64,000 nt of DNA, from assembly GCF_000471905.2 (NCBI RefSeq), contig NW_006499728.1, positions 250,396-314,395 of the forward strand, given 5' to 3'. Both the position numbers and the translations under genes were made by a program. Positions 22,061 to 32,639 of this stretch are shown piece by piece. Below the pieces are notes generated by a model. It worked only from the letters and a program-made list of their open reading frames with translations, was not told the DNA's origin and searched no databases. This DNA comes from Amborella trichopoda. Its lineage: Eukaryota > Streptophyta > Magnoliopsida > Amborellales > Amborellaceae. Each line of letters opens with the position of its first letter. Position 1 is the first letter of the stretch.

Positions 22061-22800
22061 ATGCTTAATCCTGCTAATACTTTGACTGACATCATTAGTA
22101 AAGTCATTGTAAGACTGCGAGGAAGATTATTTGATTGGTACATCAATCTTGGAGAATATTGCCAAACTCAGTTAAGAAATTGTGAGTCCATTGTTGAATT
22201 TTTTAATTATTTGGTATCTGAATTTACAGGTCCTGTTAAACATGAACAAATTACTGCACGTGAAAAATTCTTTCAGCTAAAATGTTGTTCATTCAAAAGA
22301 CATGGCCTAGAAAAACATTTTTCAGAAATGAATAAAAGATATCATAAAATTGGAGGCATTGATGATGTGAATTTGAAACAATTTTATCTTGAGTCTATAC
22401 CTCCAACCCTTGTTAAGGAAGCAACAGAAAAAATGGAGAAGGTCACACAATTCAGAATGTCAGTTTTAGTGAGATTTATCAATTTGTCCTCCATGCTTGA
22501 GAACGATTATGTAACCAAGTTGAATTTGTAAAGCAGATGAAAAGGAATAAGCACCTCCTTGGCAAATCTTGTGATAAGCGTCACTTGAAGATCAAGTGTG
22601 AAACAGAAAAACAATGTGTTTGTCCTCCTTTTGGAAAAAAGAAGAAGTTTGAGCAAAAGAGAAAAACGAAGAAATTTAAGAGATTTAAATATCTTCGCAG
22701 ATACAGATTTCAAAAAAACAGGAAAAAAGGAGACCGTTGTTATGTCTGTGGAAAAAAAAGGACATGTTGCCAAAGATTGCCCGAACTAGAAAAAGAAAAA
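22061..22800 (+). other. caulimovirid fossil: coat-protein part and zinc knuckle
   Basis: The capsid-like core reads LRGRLFDWYINLGEY and FNYLVSEFTG. A basic lysine/arginine-rich stretch follows, then a CCHC zinc knuckle (CYVCGKK-GH-AK-C) that binds nucleic acid in relatives. Confidence 0.8.
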
Positions 22801-22989
22801 GAAATAGAAAATCATTGGTTTGTTATCCCAAATCCTGGATGAAGACATTGAAGATGGTTTAGAGTCAATATTCTCTCTTGATGATGAGCAAAATGATGAA
22901 ACATTAATATCGATTTCATATGTAAATGATTTTGAACTCAATGAGATAAGCAATACTCATGAGATACCGTCTCCACAACCTGAAATTCC

Positions 22990-23340
22990 TGAAATACACA
23001 ATATACCTTTTTTGCCTACCCCAATAGCCCTTGTTCAAATTCTTCATGAGCATTATTCCAAACCATTGCAAATCCAAGCCTTTTTAAATACTGGTGCATC
23101 TGCTAGCTTTCTTAAACCTGATTTGCTACCAAAACAATTTTGAGAAACTTGCAATCAAACTTTTCAAGTTGCTAACGGTGAGAAATTTGTCATTACCCAA
23201 ATTAGTAAACCAATCCTCATTAAACTCTTTCCAAAAGTTGTTATTCAACACAAACTCTTAGGATCCTATTTACCCAATAAAGACCTTCTATTAGGATTAT
23301 GTTCTATATCAAGTAAAACTTTAGTAGACCTCCAAAGGCG
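22990..23340 (+). other. caulimovirid fossil: aspartic protease part
   Basis: The phrase LNTGASASFL matches the D/N-TGAS active-site loop region of retroviral-type aspartic proteases, located correctly between zinc knuckle and RT. Confidence 0.65.
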
Positions 23341-23439
23341 CATTTTAAAAATATGACCTTACCCTGGATTGCTAGCATAGACCAAACCCAAACCTTAAAC
23401 ACTTTTAGGCAAAAGATCATATCTGATTGTCGTGCAAAT

Positions 23440-24300
23440 TTCCATTCTGAATTCCTTAAGAAATGCACCAATCAACTTTGGAGAAGCGAAAACTTTTATG
23501 TCAAATTCCCTTTCAAAAAGAATGAAGACATCAACCCTACAAAAGCCTCCCACAGAGGATTAAATCCTAATTTGTTAGAACAAGCCAAGCAAGAAATTCA
23601 TGATCTGATCAAGGAAGGATTAATTGACTCAACTAGTTCTCCGTGGGCATGTGAAGCCTTTTGTATACATAAAAGAGCAGAACAAACCCGAGAAAAACTT
23701 AGAATAGTCATCAACTATCAACCATTGAATACTTTTTTTGCAGATGATAAGTTTCCATTGCCCAACCAGATTGCTTATTTTCTCAGATATCTCATGCTCA
23801 TATATTTTCAAAATTTGATTTGAAGTCAGGATTTTGACAGATAGGCATACACCCAGATGATAAACCAAAAACAACCTTTTGTCTTCCAAATTACCATTTT
23901 CAATGGACTGTTATGCCCTTTGATTTGAAAAATGCACCCACTTATTTTCAAAAGGTTTTAACCACTATTTTCGAACCAATCTCAACACAAGCTTTCATAT
24001 ATATAGATGACATTCTACTATTCTCTCCTGATCTTGAAAGTCATGTCAATCTATTAGATAAGTTTTATTCCCTTTGCTGTAAATATGGTATCATGCTTTC
24101 TGAAAAAAAGTGTGTCTTTGCTACTACTGAAATAGATTTTCTTGGTATGCATTTCCATAATGACATGTACAGATTACAACCTCGTATAGCCAAACATCTT
24201 TTAGATTTTCCTGACACCTTGACCTCTGCAAAACAAATACAATAATTCCTAGGCATGGTAAATTACATGTCCCCTTTTATTCCTAAGCTTTCTTTGTTCA
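23440..24300 (+). other. caulimovirid fossil: reverse transcriptase part
   Basis: RT blocks are visible: LIKEGLIDSTSSPWA, RIVINYQPLN, MPFDLKNAPTYFQ, the YIDDILLFS catalytic box and CVFATTEIDFLGM. The family is caulimovirid/Gypsy-type RT. Confidence 0.9.
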
Positions 24301-24830
24301 CCAGTCCCCTTTATCTTCTGTTAAAGAAAAAAGCACCACCATGGAAACAAAAATAGACTGAGTGTGTTCTGGAGCTCAAAAGACTATCTCAAAATTTACC
24401 TTTTTTGAAAATACCTTCCATTGGAAAAAGAGTTTTGCAAACTGACGCATCAGATGAATTTTGGGCTTGTATCGTACTTGAGCAAATTGGAAAAGACAGA
24501 ATGATTAGTGGCTATAAAAGTGGAAAATTTAAAGAGTCAGAAATGCATTATCATTCTACTTTTAAAGAAATACTGGCCGTTAAACGAGGAATTGAAAATT
24601 CCAATTTCTCCTTATTGGCCACAATTTCCTTGTAGAAATGTATTTATCTGCATTCCCCTACATGTTGAAGTTCAAAAACAAAATACTTCCAAACTTACAG
24701 TTACTGAGATAGTCAAATTGGTTTTCCCAATGGAATTTTGAATACAAACACATCTCTGGGAAAAACAATATTTTATGTTTTCAAGGAAAAAGTTTTCAGA
24801 CCAGCAGCTTCTCCCAGTAATTCATTTTTT
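24300..24830 (+). other. caulimovirid fossil: RNase H part
   Basis: LQTDASDEFWACIV is the RNase H DAS motif. KFKESEMHYHSTFKEILAVK corresponds to the conserved E-NY---EKE--A-- motif. Confidence 0.8.
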
Positions 24831-25692
24831 AGGTGCCATTATCAGCATTGATAACAATGAACAAGATCTCCTTGATGAAATTTATGAAGTAATCCTCAGG
24901 AAAACTATGGATTCAAGGAATGATCTAATGCAACAGAAAATGCATGAAATAATACTAAGGAACCATGAAGATTGTTTTCAAGGAATTCGATGCCATCCAA
25001 ATTATCCATTCCTATCCTTATTTCAGACTAGACATTACTATAATATGCCAAAAGAAGTTATTTGCTATCTTTGGTATCTTACCCAAAACCACCACATATG
25101 TTTCAACTTCCATGTAAGAAAACTCTTATCTTACCTTAGACATTGCCATTTCTTACAATGGAACAATTACCAACATCCCAACCCTCGCGCTTTAAATTTT
25201 TATAAATTTCTTATAAAACACTACCATTATAACCAGTGGTTTGAATCCTTTGGATATCCTCATAAACCTTATATCATTATAGCCTTCCACCAAGATCTTA
25301 ATCCCCAAGTTTATTCTGAATATACTTATATTACTCAACACCTCATTATTGAAACCATTGGATGGTATGATTCTAAGCTTCTAAGTTTCTGGCTATTTCA
25401 GACTGATTTATGGAAAGAATTAAAAAACATCATGTGTTATATTAACAAAATCTTGCCAGAATAGATTCCTTTGGATATTTATATAGGGAGTAAAGTATGG
25501 ACCGATGATACACCTAAAGAAGCAGCTTTACTCCATCAGCTTCATCTACAGCTTGCAGACTGCCCTCCCCCTGCAGAACCAGAAGACAGCTCAAGTGATG
25601 ACACATATACTGGACCTTCTCATCGCCCTCCCTCATCATCAAGTTATGATTCAGATGGGTATCCTTATGATCTCTATCCTGACACAGACTGA
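24830..25692 (+). other. caulimovirid fossil: coding region after RNase H, unknown
   Basis: About 200 residues rich in H, Y and W follow RNase H, then an acidic serine/proline-rich tail with SSSDD and SSSYDSDG. I recognise no domain. Position suggests a C-terminal polyprotein domain or a small downstream ORF of this virus lineage. Confidence 0.5.
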
Positions 25693-26020
25693 GGCCGCAT
25701 TTATCCTTGAAGCCATATCAAATTGAGGCCGCACTTAGAAACCATACCAGACTGAGGCCGCACTCATCCTTGAATCAGCAAGGCACTGTAGCTCACTGTT
25801 TTGTCGGCAGGCATTGTAGCTCACTATTTTGTCGGCAAGCACTGTAGCGCACTATTTCATCGGTAGACATTGTTCATCAGCTTTTCACTGTTCATGTCGG
25901 GACACTTGGCACTGTTCATCAACTTTTCACTGTTCATGTCGGGACACCTAGCAATGTTTGTCGGCCACCGACCACTGTAGATCACCTTTTCACAGTACAT
26001 GAGGCCACCTGTCCAGGCCA
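25690..26020 (+). repeat. caulimovirid fossil: repeat array upstream of the promoter
   Basis: The phrase gaggccgca occurs three times, then three 28-bp units (25782-25809, 25810-25837, 25838-25865) built on cactgtagctcact-tttgtcgg. Two 42-bp units (25866-25907, 25908-25949) built on ttttcactgttcatgtcggg follow. Such repeats upstream of a pararetrovirus TATA box may be enhancer modules. Confidence 0.85.
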
Positions 26021-26069
26021 ATTGTACTTTTTTATTATTGTTTGAAATCCGCCTTTGATGTCCGGGGGC

Positions 26070-26077
26070 TATAAATA
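26070..26077 (+). promoter_or_regulatory. caulimovirid fossil: TATA box of the pregenomic RNA promoter
   Basis: tataaata in the context gggggctataaatacccc, 50 bp after a GC-richer stretch, with a pyrimidine-rich leader downstream. This is the expected architecture of a pararetrovirus full-length transcript promoter. Transcription would start near 26100. Confidence 0.7.
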
Positions 26078-26330
26078 CCCCTTCAAGGCATTTGTAATGG
26101 CCAGAGTGCTTTTAGAGCCTCTCAACCTTAGTTTTCTTTGGTGTGCTTTACTTCCTTGCTTTTTTCCTTGCTTCTGTTTTCAGCTTTTATCTTTTTTTAT
26201 GCTTGGAAGATCTTTGTATCTCTTTGTATAATCCCGTAAATTCCTGTGTGCTTAGTCAGTATTGAATACTTCTCTTGTCTTAATTAAGAGTTTCATGTCT
26301 GTTGATTGTTTATTTCATCAATATTGTTTG

Positions 26331-27439
26331 TGTATCGTTTAAGCACATCAATAGCATAGCAAAGTTCCTTTCTAAAAAGAGTGCAACTAGCCGGTAGAGA
26401 AAGAAGCGTAAATGTTAATTTGTTCTACAGTATGGACCTTAAATTTTTTATACATAAAGTGTCAATGTGAGTGTTTGAGAGTGTCAACACATGTCAACAC
26501 GAGACACTAAAAAAAAAGAACAAATCACCACCTTTCATCCTACCACTTCAGAGAGATAAAGATAGACACTCATAACGCTCATTGAGCAGGGAAAGTAACC
26601 TTGAAGCACTCTATGCATTCCCCAAAGAGACCCATCGATTGGGGCATGGTTTATGAATTTTGACACCCATGCCTCTTACAAAATACCAAGGTTTACCGAT
26701 TCAAAACGTGAAAGAGATTTACAGTATAACCAAACCCGCTTTAAATTCGCAGTGCATGTTTCCTCCCCTTAATCATGTCTTTTGTTTTCTTGGCATTTTG
26801 CCTTGGGCTGCAAGTAAATGGCGGAAGCCCTGGGCCTGGGCCCATCTACAAAAGAAGATAAAAGAGCGAGATTTTTTTTTCTGTAGGAACGATGCTTAAT
26901 ACGATAATGACAAATTTTGGGGAACCCACAGCTAATTATGAGTAGCCTTCAAAGGTGATTTGTAATTACTTTTAAAGTGAAACCGCATCGATATGATTTG
27001 ACAAGGCCATCATTACCCAAAGAACAATAAGATTAAAAAGCCATCATATGCTTAATAACCATCACATTGGAGACACTTAATGCTGTACAACTAATTGCCT
27101 TTAGGGGAAATATTTAAAAGATTAAAGATAAATTAAGTCCAATCAAATCTTGATAACCTGCAGGAGACGTTAACGATTGGCAAAAGGCTGGCAAATTTTT
27201 CTCCTATTCGCTTTGAAACGAATAAGAACCTTCTCCAGCTTCAAAATTCGCCAGCATGCATTAAAATTTCGGGTTAGAAATTGCCCCAGAGATTTCTAAG
27301 AATAACCCTAATGTCCTTTTAGGAAAAAAAAAAACCAAGTCATTGTTTTTTTTTTTTTGATAAATATTGAAATCATGTGAAAATAAAATAAAATATAGAT
27401 GAGCATCAGCCATCAATATACCAAATCATCTCTCTCGAG
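26331..27439. other. intergenic, nothing recognised
   Basis: AT-rich host sequence to the right of the virus fossil. An 80-codon ORF at 26660 shows no known domain. Confidence 0.5.
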
Positions 27440-27530
27440 TGGGTTTGGGCTTTAGTGGTTAGCAGTTAACGTTGGCAATGCGATTCCTACTGCTGAATCA
27501 ACAACCCTCCTCCAAAAAAAAAAAAACCAA
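27440..27530 (+). mobile_element. probable tRNA-derived SINE
   Basis: gctttagtggttagcag resembles an RNA polymerase III A box, and gcgattcctac about 30 bp later resembles a B box. The unit ends in a poly(A) stretch (about 27514-27526). It is short and there is no certain target duplication. Confidence 0.45.
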
Positions 27531-28003
27531 AAAAGTATATTTTACATTTTTAGCCATTTTATTTGCCAGTTATTTGGTGTGCAGCGCTTGTTAATGAAGA
27601 AACTAAAATTTTTCATATTCACACTCTAGAATGAAAAAAAATGGGAAGGGTCAACTTTGTAATAATCATAACTTTTGTGGGGCACTCATGTAAAAAGAAA
27701 AGGCCGAGCACAGTAGCTGGTTGCCAATAAACAAGGCCTCACATGCATGTCCACAAAAAAAGGCTTAAAGACATGTGGCTTTTCAAATCCCACTTTTCAT
27801 TCCATTACCAATAGCATGGCCCCCCCAATAATCACCCACCCCATACTTTGAATTCTATGGACTGCTTTCTGACCTAGCCACGTTAGGCCTAGGAGAAACA
27901 TTTTGGTTCTACTTTTATCCTCTTATAGCCAGATAATAGAGGATGAGAAAAACATTAAATATATAAAAAGACAAGCAAAACTAGACTTTTTTTTATTTGA
28001 TAC

Positions 28004-28383
28004 GAAAAAATTTATATAAGACTGAAGCCCTGAACAATCAAATTAAGGCGTACCTAAAAAAATTAATAGAAGAAGTTGTTTCGATGCTGAAAAACCCTCA
28101 AATCCAATTATCTTGATGTTAAGATACATGGACATAAAAAAAAAAAAGCTTCAAGTTTTGAAAATAGTGCATCTTGTAATGGATTATCTAGACTGTCAAT
28201 TCTCAAGTGCTCATAGATCTGCTTGATATACATTAATTTTTAAGCTAAAAATTTCATAATTAGAGATGAAAATAAGTTTTCAATCCACCATAAAGATTTA
28301 CAATGCTGAAACGACATCTTTCAATATTGAACGCACGCCTTATTTTCATTGTTTAGGGCCTCAGCCTTATACAAACCACACCC
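28004..28383. mobile_element. miniature element, family A
   Basis: Left end gaaaaaatttatataag and right end ccttatacaaaccacaccc, the two family ends in reversed order compared with 30356-30735. It contains the shared inner phrase gatacatggacataa and the inverted arms aacaatcaaattaaggcg and cgccttattttcattgttta. No clear target duplication. Confidence 0.7.
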
Positions 28384-28616
28384 TTAGTTTTTTGAATATC
28401 AATATTTGATTCTATAAATTCTCTTTTGAGTGAACTTTTGAGAAAAAGAAGAGTTAGGGTATTTCTTACTTGTCAATTTCATTTCTGTCTAGTTTCTAGT
28501 AAAAGCCACAAGGAAAATGTGCACTTTTGGCTAGATTGAGGGAGATTATTATTTATATACCTCTTATTTCATTTATATATTACAATTGCTCACTTCTAGG
28601 AAGTTCACCATGATAT

Positions 28617-28635
28617 GAGAGAGAGAGAGAGAGAG
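28617..28635. repeat. GA microsatellite upstream of the second DC1 gene
   Basis: About nine GA units, roughly 190 bp before the ATG. Confidence 0.9.
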
Positions 28636-28820
28636 GCATGGCCTTCAAGATTGGCATGGCCCCAATGGACACATTTGTCAAAAAGTAATTGAGAATACAT
28701 ATTCCTCACCCCCTAATCACCTATATCTATCACCTCAATTCCCACAAGAGTTGCATCCTGTCACCCCAACTCTAGAAACAAATCCCACCCATCCACCTCC
28801 TATTACAAATATTATCTTCT

Positions 28821-29639
28821 ATGGCTTGGAGTAGAGGTCCAAGTAGTAGCGTCTCCAAGAAAACCAAATCCTTCAATAGAAATCCATCGATCCAAATGGA
28901 TGTCTCTCCTCAAACCCAAATAAAACAGGGAGAAATCCTCCATTTCAGTCATCCAAACCACCCATTATCCCTCATCTCCATCCCCTATCTATTCACTTGC
29001 ATGGGGTGCAAAGAATATGGTGCAGGACAAAGATATAGGTGCAATCTCTGCAACTTTGATCTCCATGAGTTTTGTGCTTTAGCTCCATCTCACCTACAAA
29101 ACCATCCATTACACCCGAAACACCCGTTGGTTTTCTCCACAAAGCCGTCAACCAGATTTCTCAAACCAAAGTGTGAAATTTGCAGCAAAACCACTAAAGG
29201 TTTTGCCTATAGATGCACCGCTTGTTATTTTGAGATGCACCCATGTTGCTCCAAGCTTTCAATTGACATGAAATACCCAACCCATGAACACACTCTCAAG
29301 CTCTCACCTGCAACTTTAATGGGTGATGGTTCTTTTTGGTGCCAGGTTTGTGGTAGAAAACGCTCTGGTTGGCTTTACAATTGCACCAATTGTCGTTATG
29401 GGGTGCATGCAGTTTGTGCAAAAGACGCCATTAATGGACTTCACAAAGAGGGCCTCATTGCACCAATTAAGCCAAGTGTTTTGGGAGTAGCTGCTCGTTT
29501 TGCTTCTCAATCAGTGCTAGGGTTTATCGGTGGGTTAATAGAAGGGCTTGGAGAAGGGGTTGGAGAAGCCATTATTGAAAGTGCAGGGAGAGGTCTTGGT
29601 GATGGGAACACAAGACAAATCAAGGGCTTGACATCCTAG
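28821..29639 (+). CDS. DC1 (C1-like zinc) domain protein
   Basis: Single exon, 272 residues, starting MAWSRGPSSSVSKKTKS. An alternative start is Met26 (MDVSPQTQIKQGEI), which would give the length and N-terminus more usual for the family. Three DC1 modules are visible. The first is at about residues 39-85 (CMGCKEYGAGQRYRC, CNFDLHEFC). The second is at about 95-143 (CEICSKTTKGFAYRC, CYFEMHPCC). The third is at about 157-199 (CQVCGRKRSGWLYNC, CRYGVHAVC). A glycine-rich, hydrophobic C-terminus (SVLGFIGGLIEGLGEGVGEA) follows and may contact membranes. It belongs to the VACUOLELESS GAMETOPHYTES-like DC1 proteins and its molecular role is not known. It is related to, but clearly diverged from, the DC1 protein at 9083-9814, so it is an old paralogue. 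Confidence 0.9.
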   Translation: MAWSRGPSSSVSKKTKSFNRNPSIQMDVSPQTQIKQGEILHFSHPNHPLSLISIPYLFTCMGCKEYGAGQRYRCNLCNFDLHEFCALAPSHLQNHPLHPKHPLVFSTKPSTRFLKPKCEICSKTTKGFAYRCTACYFEMHPCCSKLSIDMKYPTHEHTLKLSPATLMGDGSFWCQVCGRKRSGWLYNCTNCRYGVHAVCAKDAINGLHKEGLIAPIKPSVLGVAARFASQSVLGFIGGLIEGLGEGVGEAIIESAGRGLGDGNTRQIKGLTS

Positions 29640-30346
29640 AAATCTAGGGTTTTATGTATGGCTTGGCATGTAAAGAGTTGCATGAAATTTAGGGTTATAA
29701 GGGTGGAGTGCATAATATTTACTTGAGCAACATGAATTGTGCTAAAATGGTTTGGCATAAGGCTTAGGGGTGTTCACATTAAGGCAGAGACCAAAGAGTG
29801 GTTATGGAAAGATGATTCCACAGGAGCTTTCTGGGGTATTATTTTTTAATGATAGAAGCGGGTTTGAAGCCTCTGCACTTTGAAGACTTGGATCATGCCT
29901 CTACATCTAGGTGAACACTTCATAGTTGTTATTGGTCATGAAAAATGGAACTAGAATAAGGTTTATTTAAAATTGTTACAGGAAACTCTGGTAGTGAAAA
30001 AGCATGTTGTAATGTTATATGTTGTAAAAACTGCTGTAATGTTTGATGCGGCTTGCACTGAATGTATTTTGACATTATAATGGTTATACAATACCTAAAT
30101 TTATAGAATCGAGATTAATGAGAGGTTAGTCTTCCAAGGAGTGCCCAATTGAGCTCTGTTATCAAACTACCCGCAACATATTCATTATTTAACATTTTAC
30201 ACATCCGCAGCTATTTCAACTCATAGTCTTTTGATAGGTATTTTAAATTAAATCAAACCGTACGGGTGAAATGTTTATGGTTTATCTCCCATAGCTGTTT
30301 TGATAAATTTCCCTAGAACAATCTACAATTAGTTGTGACGATCACA
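29640..30346. other. 3' flank of the DC1 gene, nothing else recognised
   Basis: Presumed 3' untranslated region followed by spacer. No further ORF or repeat was identified. Confidence 0.5.
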
Positions 30347-30355
30347 TTTAAATAA

Positions 30356-30735
30356 GGGTGTGGTTTGCATAAGGTTGCAACCATAAACAATCCAATTAAG
30401 GCGCACCTCTATTTTATCATGAATATAATTTTGATATAATTTTTTTTACGATGGCTTGAGAATCTATTTTCATCTCTAATTGTAAAATTATGGACAAATG
30501 AAGTATATCTATAAACACATGAAAATCTAAAAAATGGATGGTTCAGATAATCTGTTGCAAAATATACTATTTTGTGAACTCGAAATCTTGTTTTTTCTAT
30601 TTATAGTCATACATCTTGATGTCGTGATAATCAATTAGGGGGGTTTTCAACATCTAAACAACACTTTATGATGGATTTTCGAGGTGCACCTTTAATTCTA
30701 CATTTTAAGGTTGCAACCTTATATAAACTTTTTCC
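30356..30735. mobile_element. miniature element, family A, with 9-bp target duplication
   Basis: 380 bp, left end gggtgtggtttgcataaggt and right end ttatataaactttttcc. The flanking 9-mers tttaaataa (30347-30355) and tcgaaataa (30736-30744) match at 7 of 9 positions. Arms aaggttgcaacc at both ends are inverted. Confidence 0.8.
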
Positions 30736-31281
30736 TCGAAATAATAGAATACGGTTTGCCATGCCCTTATGCTCAAGCAAACATTCAAAAGACTGCGGTC
30801 TATCCCCTTGATTTCGAAAGAGTTCCTCACATGGATGTTTGTGCTCAAACTAAAGGAAGCCAAAAGCACAAAAGTCTATGGCCCTTCTAAGCCCTCAAAC
30901 CTCTTTATTTCTCTCTTCAATGGACCGCACACCCATCTTATTGGAGGCATAAATGTCCAGCTCTCTCAAGCCAACCTTAGTGGAGGATATATTCTTATAA
31001 ATCACTTGTCCAATTGAAAAGAAGAAGAGTTTACTTGGTGAAATTAGACTACATAAATATAAACACGTGTATTTTTGTATGTGCATGTGTGTAAGTACTA
31101 TGATTTTGTTTTTAAATGGAAACAAAATAAAAATACGTAATACAACTGAGAATGTCGAACTTCTTAGATTTGATTGCCCTTAAATCGATTTTGTTCTTCT
31201 AGGGCAGCATGAGGCACAAACAAACATAGTAAATTCATTTTCTCAAATATCATTCAACAAAGAGTCTTGATATTAATTTAA

Positions 31282-31643
31282 GGGTGCGGTTTGTATAGAG
31301 CCTAGGCTCTAAACAATCAAATTAGAGCCTACCTTTAAATGGTGTTGAGAAATGTGGTCTCAATAGTGAAAATCTTTGTGATACTCTTAAAATATATTTT
31401 CATATTTATTTATAAAGCTTCAAAACTAGTGTAGATCAACAGATCTATGAAAACTTGGAAATATTGAAAATTGACGGTCCAAAAATGCATTGCAAAATAC
31501 ACTATTTCTCATGTACATGCATCATGATGTCGAGATGATCAATTTGAAGATATTTGGGCATCAAAATAATCTCTTCTAGTGAAATTTTTTAGGTAGGCTC
31601 AAATTTGATTGTTTAGAGCCTCGGCTCTATATAATCTTTTTCC
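31282..31643. mobile_element. miniature element, family A
   Basis: 362 bp, left end gggtgcggtttgtatagagc and right end ctctatataatctttttcc. The inverted arms are caatcaaattagagcctacc and ggtaggctcaaatttgattg. It shares the gagcc variant of the ends with 47681-48116, so these two form a subfamily. No convincing target duplication. Confidence 0.75.
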
Positions 31644-32138
31644 TTATGAACTAAACTCAAATGTCAGGTTTCTTAATTAGGTCTAGTGGATAACATCTTT
31701 ATTTTTAGATTAACTGAAATTTTGAATATGGGATATCATAGCGATGACTTACAAGAAGAATGACTTAAAATTCAAAGGCAACTAAAAGAACATTAACAAA
31801 ATCGTAAAATGGTAAAATAAATTGAGTAGAGGATGAATGCAAAATGAATTCAACCGTTTAATCACCCCACCTTTTCCAGCTATATTTGTACATCCATTCG
31901 CGCCTTTATTAAACATATCACAAGGTTCATGCCTAAATGGCTCATCAAATCCTAAATCTAATGGAAATTAGAGGGAGGCCTCCATACCCCACAAGCCTCT
32001 TTGGACAAATTTAATGGTGCAAGAATCACCTTATATTGAAATGTCATTGACTTATGACCTCAAGGTAAAATATTCAAAATGCAAGAATAATACAAAGAAA
32101 AGATTCTTAAAGAGGCACACATTCTTGTCTAATTTCTC

Positions 32139-32160
32139 TCTCTCTCTCTCTCTCTCTCTT
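32139..32160. repeat. TC microsatellite
   Basis: About eleven TC units. Confidence 0.9.
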
Positions 32161-32237
32161 TCCCTTTCTTTTTTTGTTTATATTTTTTAAAAAAATAATA
32201 AGAGGAAAGATACGTTGTTTTTAGTAGTTTTATACAA

Positions 32238-32619
32238 GGTTAAGGTTTGTGTAAGGTGCCCACCTTATACCATCTAAGTAAGATATACTTCTAACATTTG
32301 TTGGAAGATGTAGTTTGGAGTCAGAAACCTTACAATGGCTTCAAAATTCATGTTTAACACAAATTATAGAATTTAAAATTTCAAAAAGAGTGCACATCGA
32401 GCATATCTATAAACATTCGAAAATTTTGAAAAAGGATAGTTTAGTTAACTTGTTATAAGTTGTACTATTTTTCGGACTTAATTTTTTTCTATATATCCAT
32501 ACATTTCGAGATTTAGATGATCATTAGGAAGGTTTTCCAACTTCAAATCACACTTTTCTACTCAATTTTTAAAATGGACGTTACTTCTATAGTATAAGGT
32601 TGAAAACTCATGTAAACCC
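32238..32619. mobile_element. miniature element, family A, with 9-bp target duplication
   Basis: 382 bp between tttatacaa (32229-32237) and cttatacaa (32620-32628), 8 of 9 identical. Left end ggttaaggtttgtgtaagg, right end catgtaaacccc. A diverged member. Confidence 0.75.
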
Positions 32620-32639
32620 CTTATACAAATGTTGATCAA

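Larger units (their letters stand above)
19440..26330 (+). mobile_element. endogenous caulimovirid (plant pararetrovirus) fossil
   Basis: About 6.9 kb in one orientation, with the parts of a Caulimoviridae genome in order: movement protein, coat region with zinc knuckle, aspartic protease, reverse transcriptase, RNase H, then a promoter/leader block. The order and the movement-protein wording are closest to what I know of petuvirus and florendovirus relatives, but the genus is not settled. No LTRs or integrase were seen, as expected for a pararetrovirus. The copy is broken, with roughly ten interruptions across its coding part, and cannot be active. It appears close to one genome length, so it is a fairly complete but old insertion. 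A petB plastid fragment lies about 330 bp upstream. Confidence 0.88.

Noticed and set aside
22537-22842. An independent lysine-rich small protein gene
   Set aside because: It is the basic stretch and zinc knuckle of the virus fossil's coat part.
30769-31125. Two 76-82 codon ORFs between family A elements
   Set aside because: No domain, no conservation clue and overlapping on both strands, consistent with chance.
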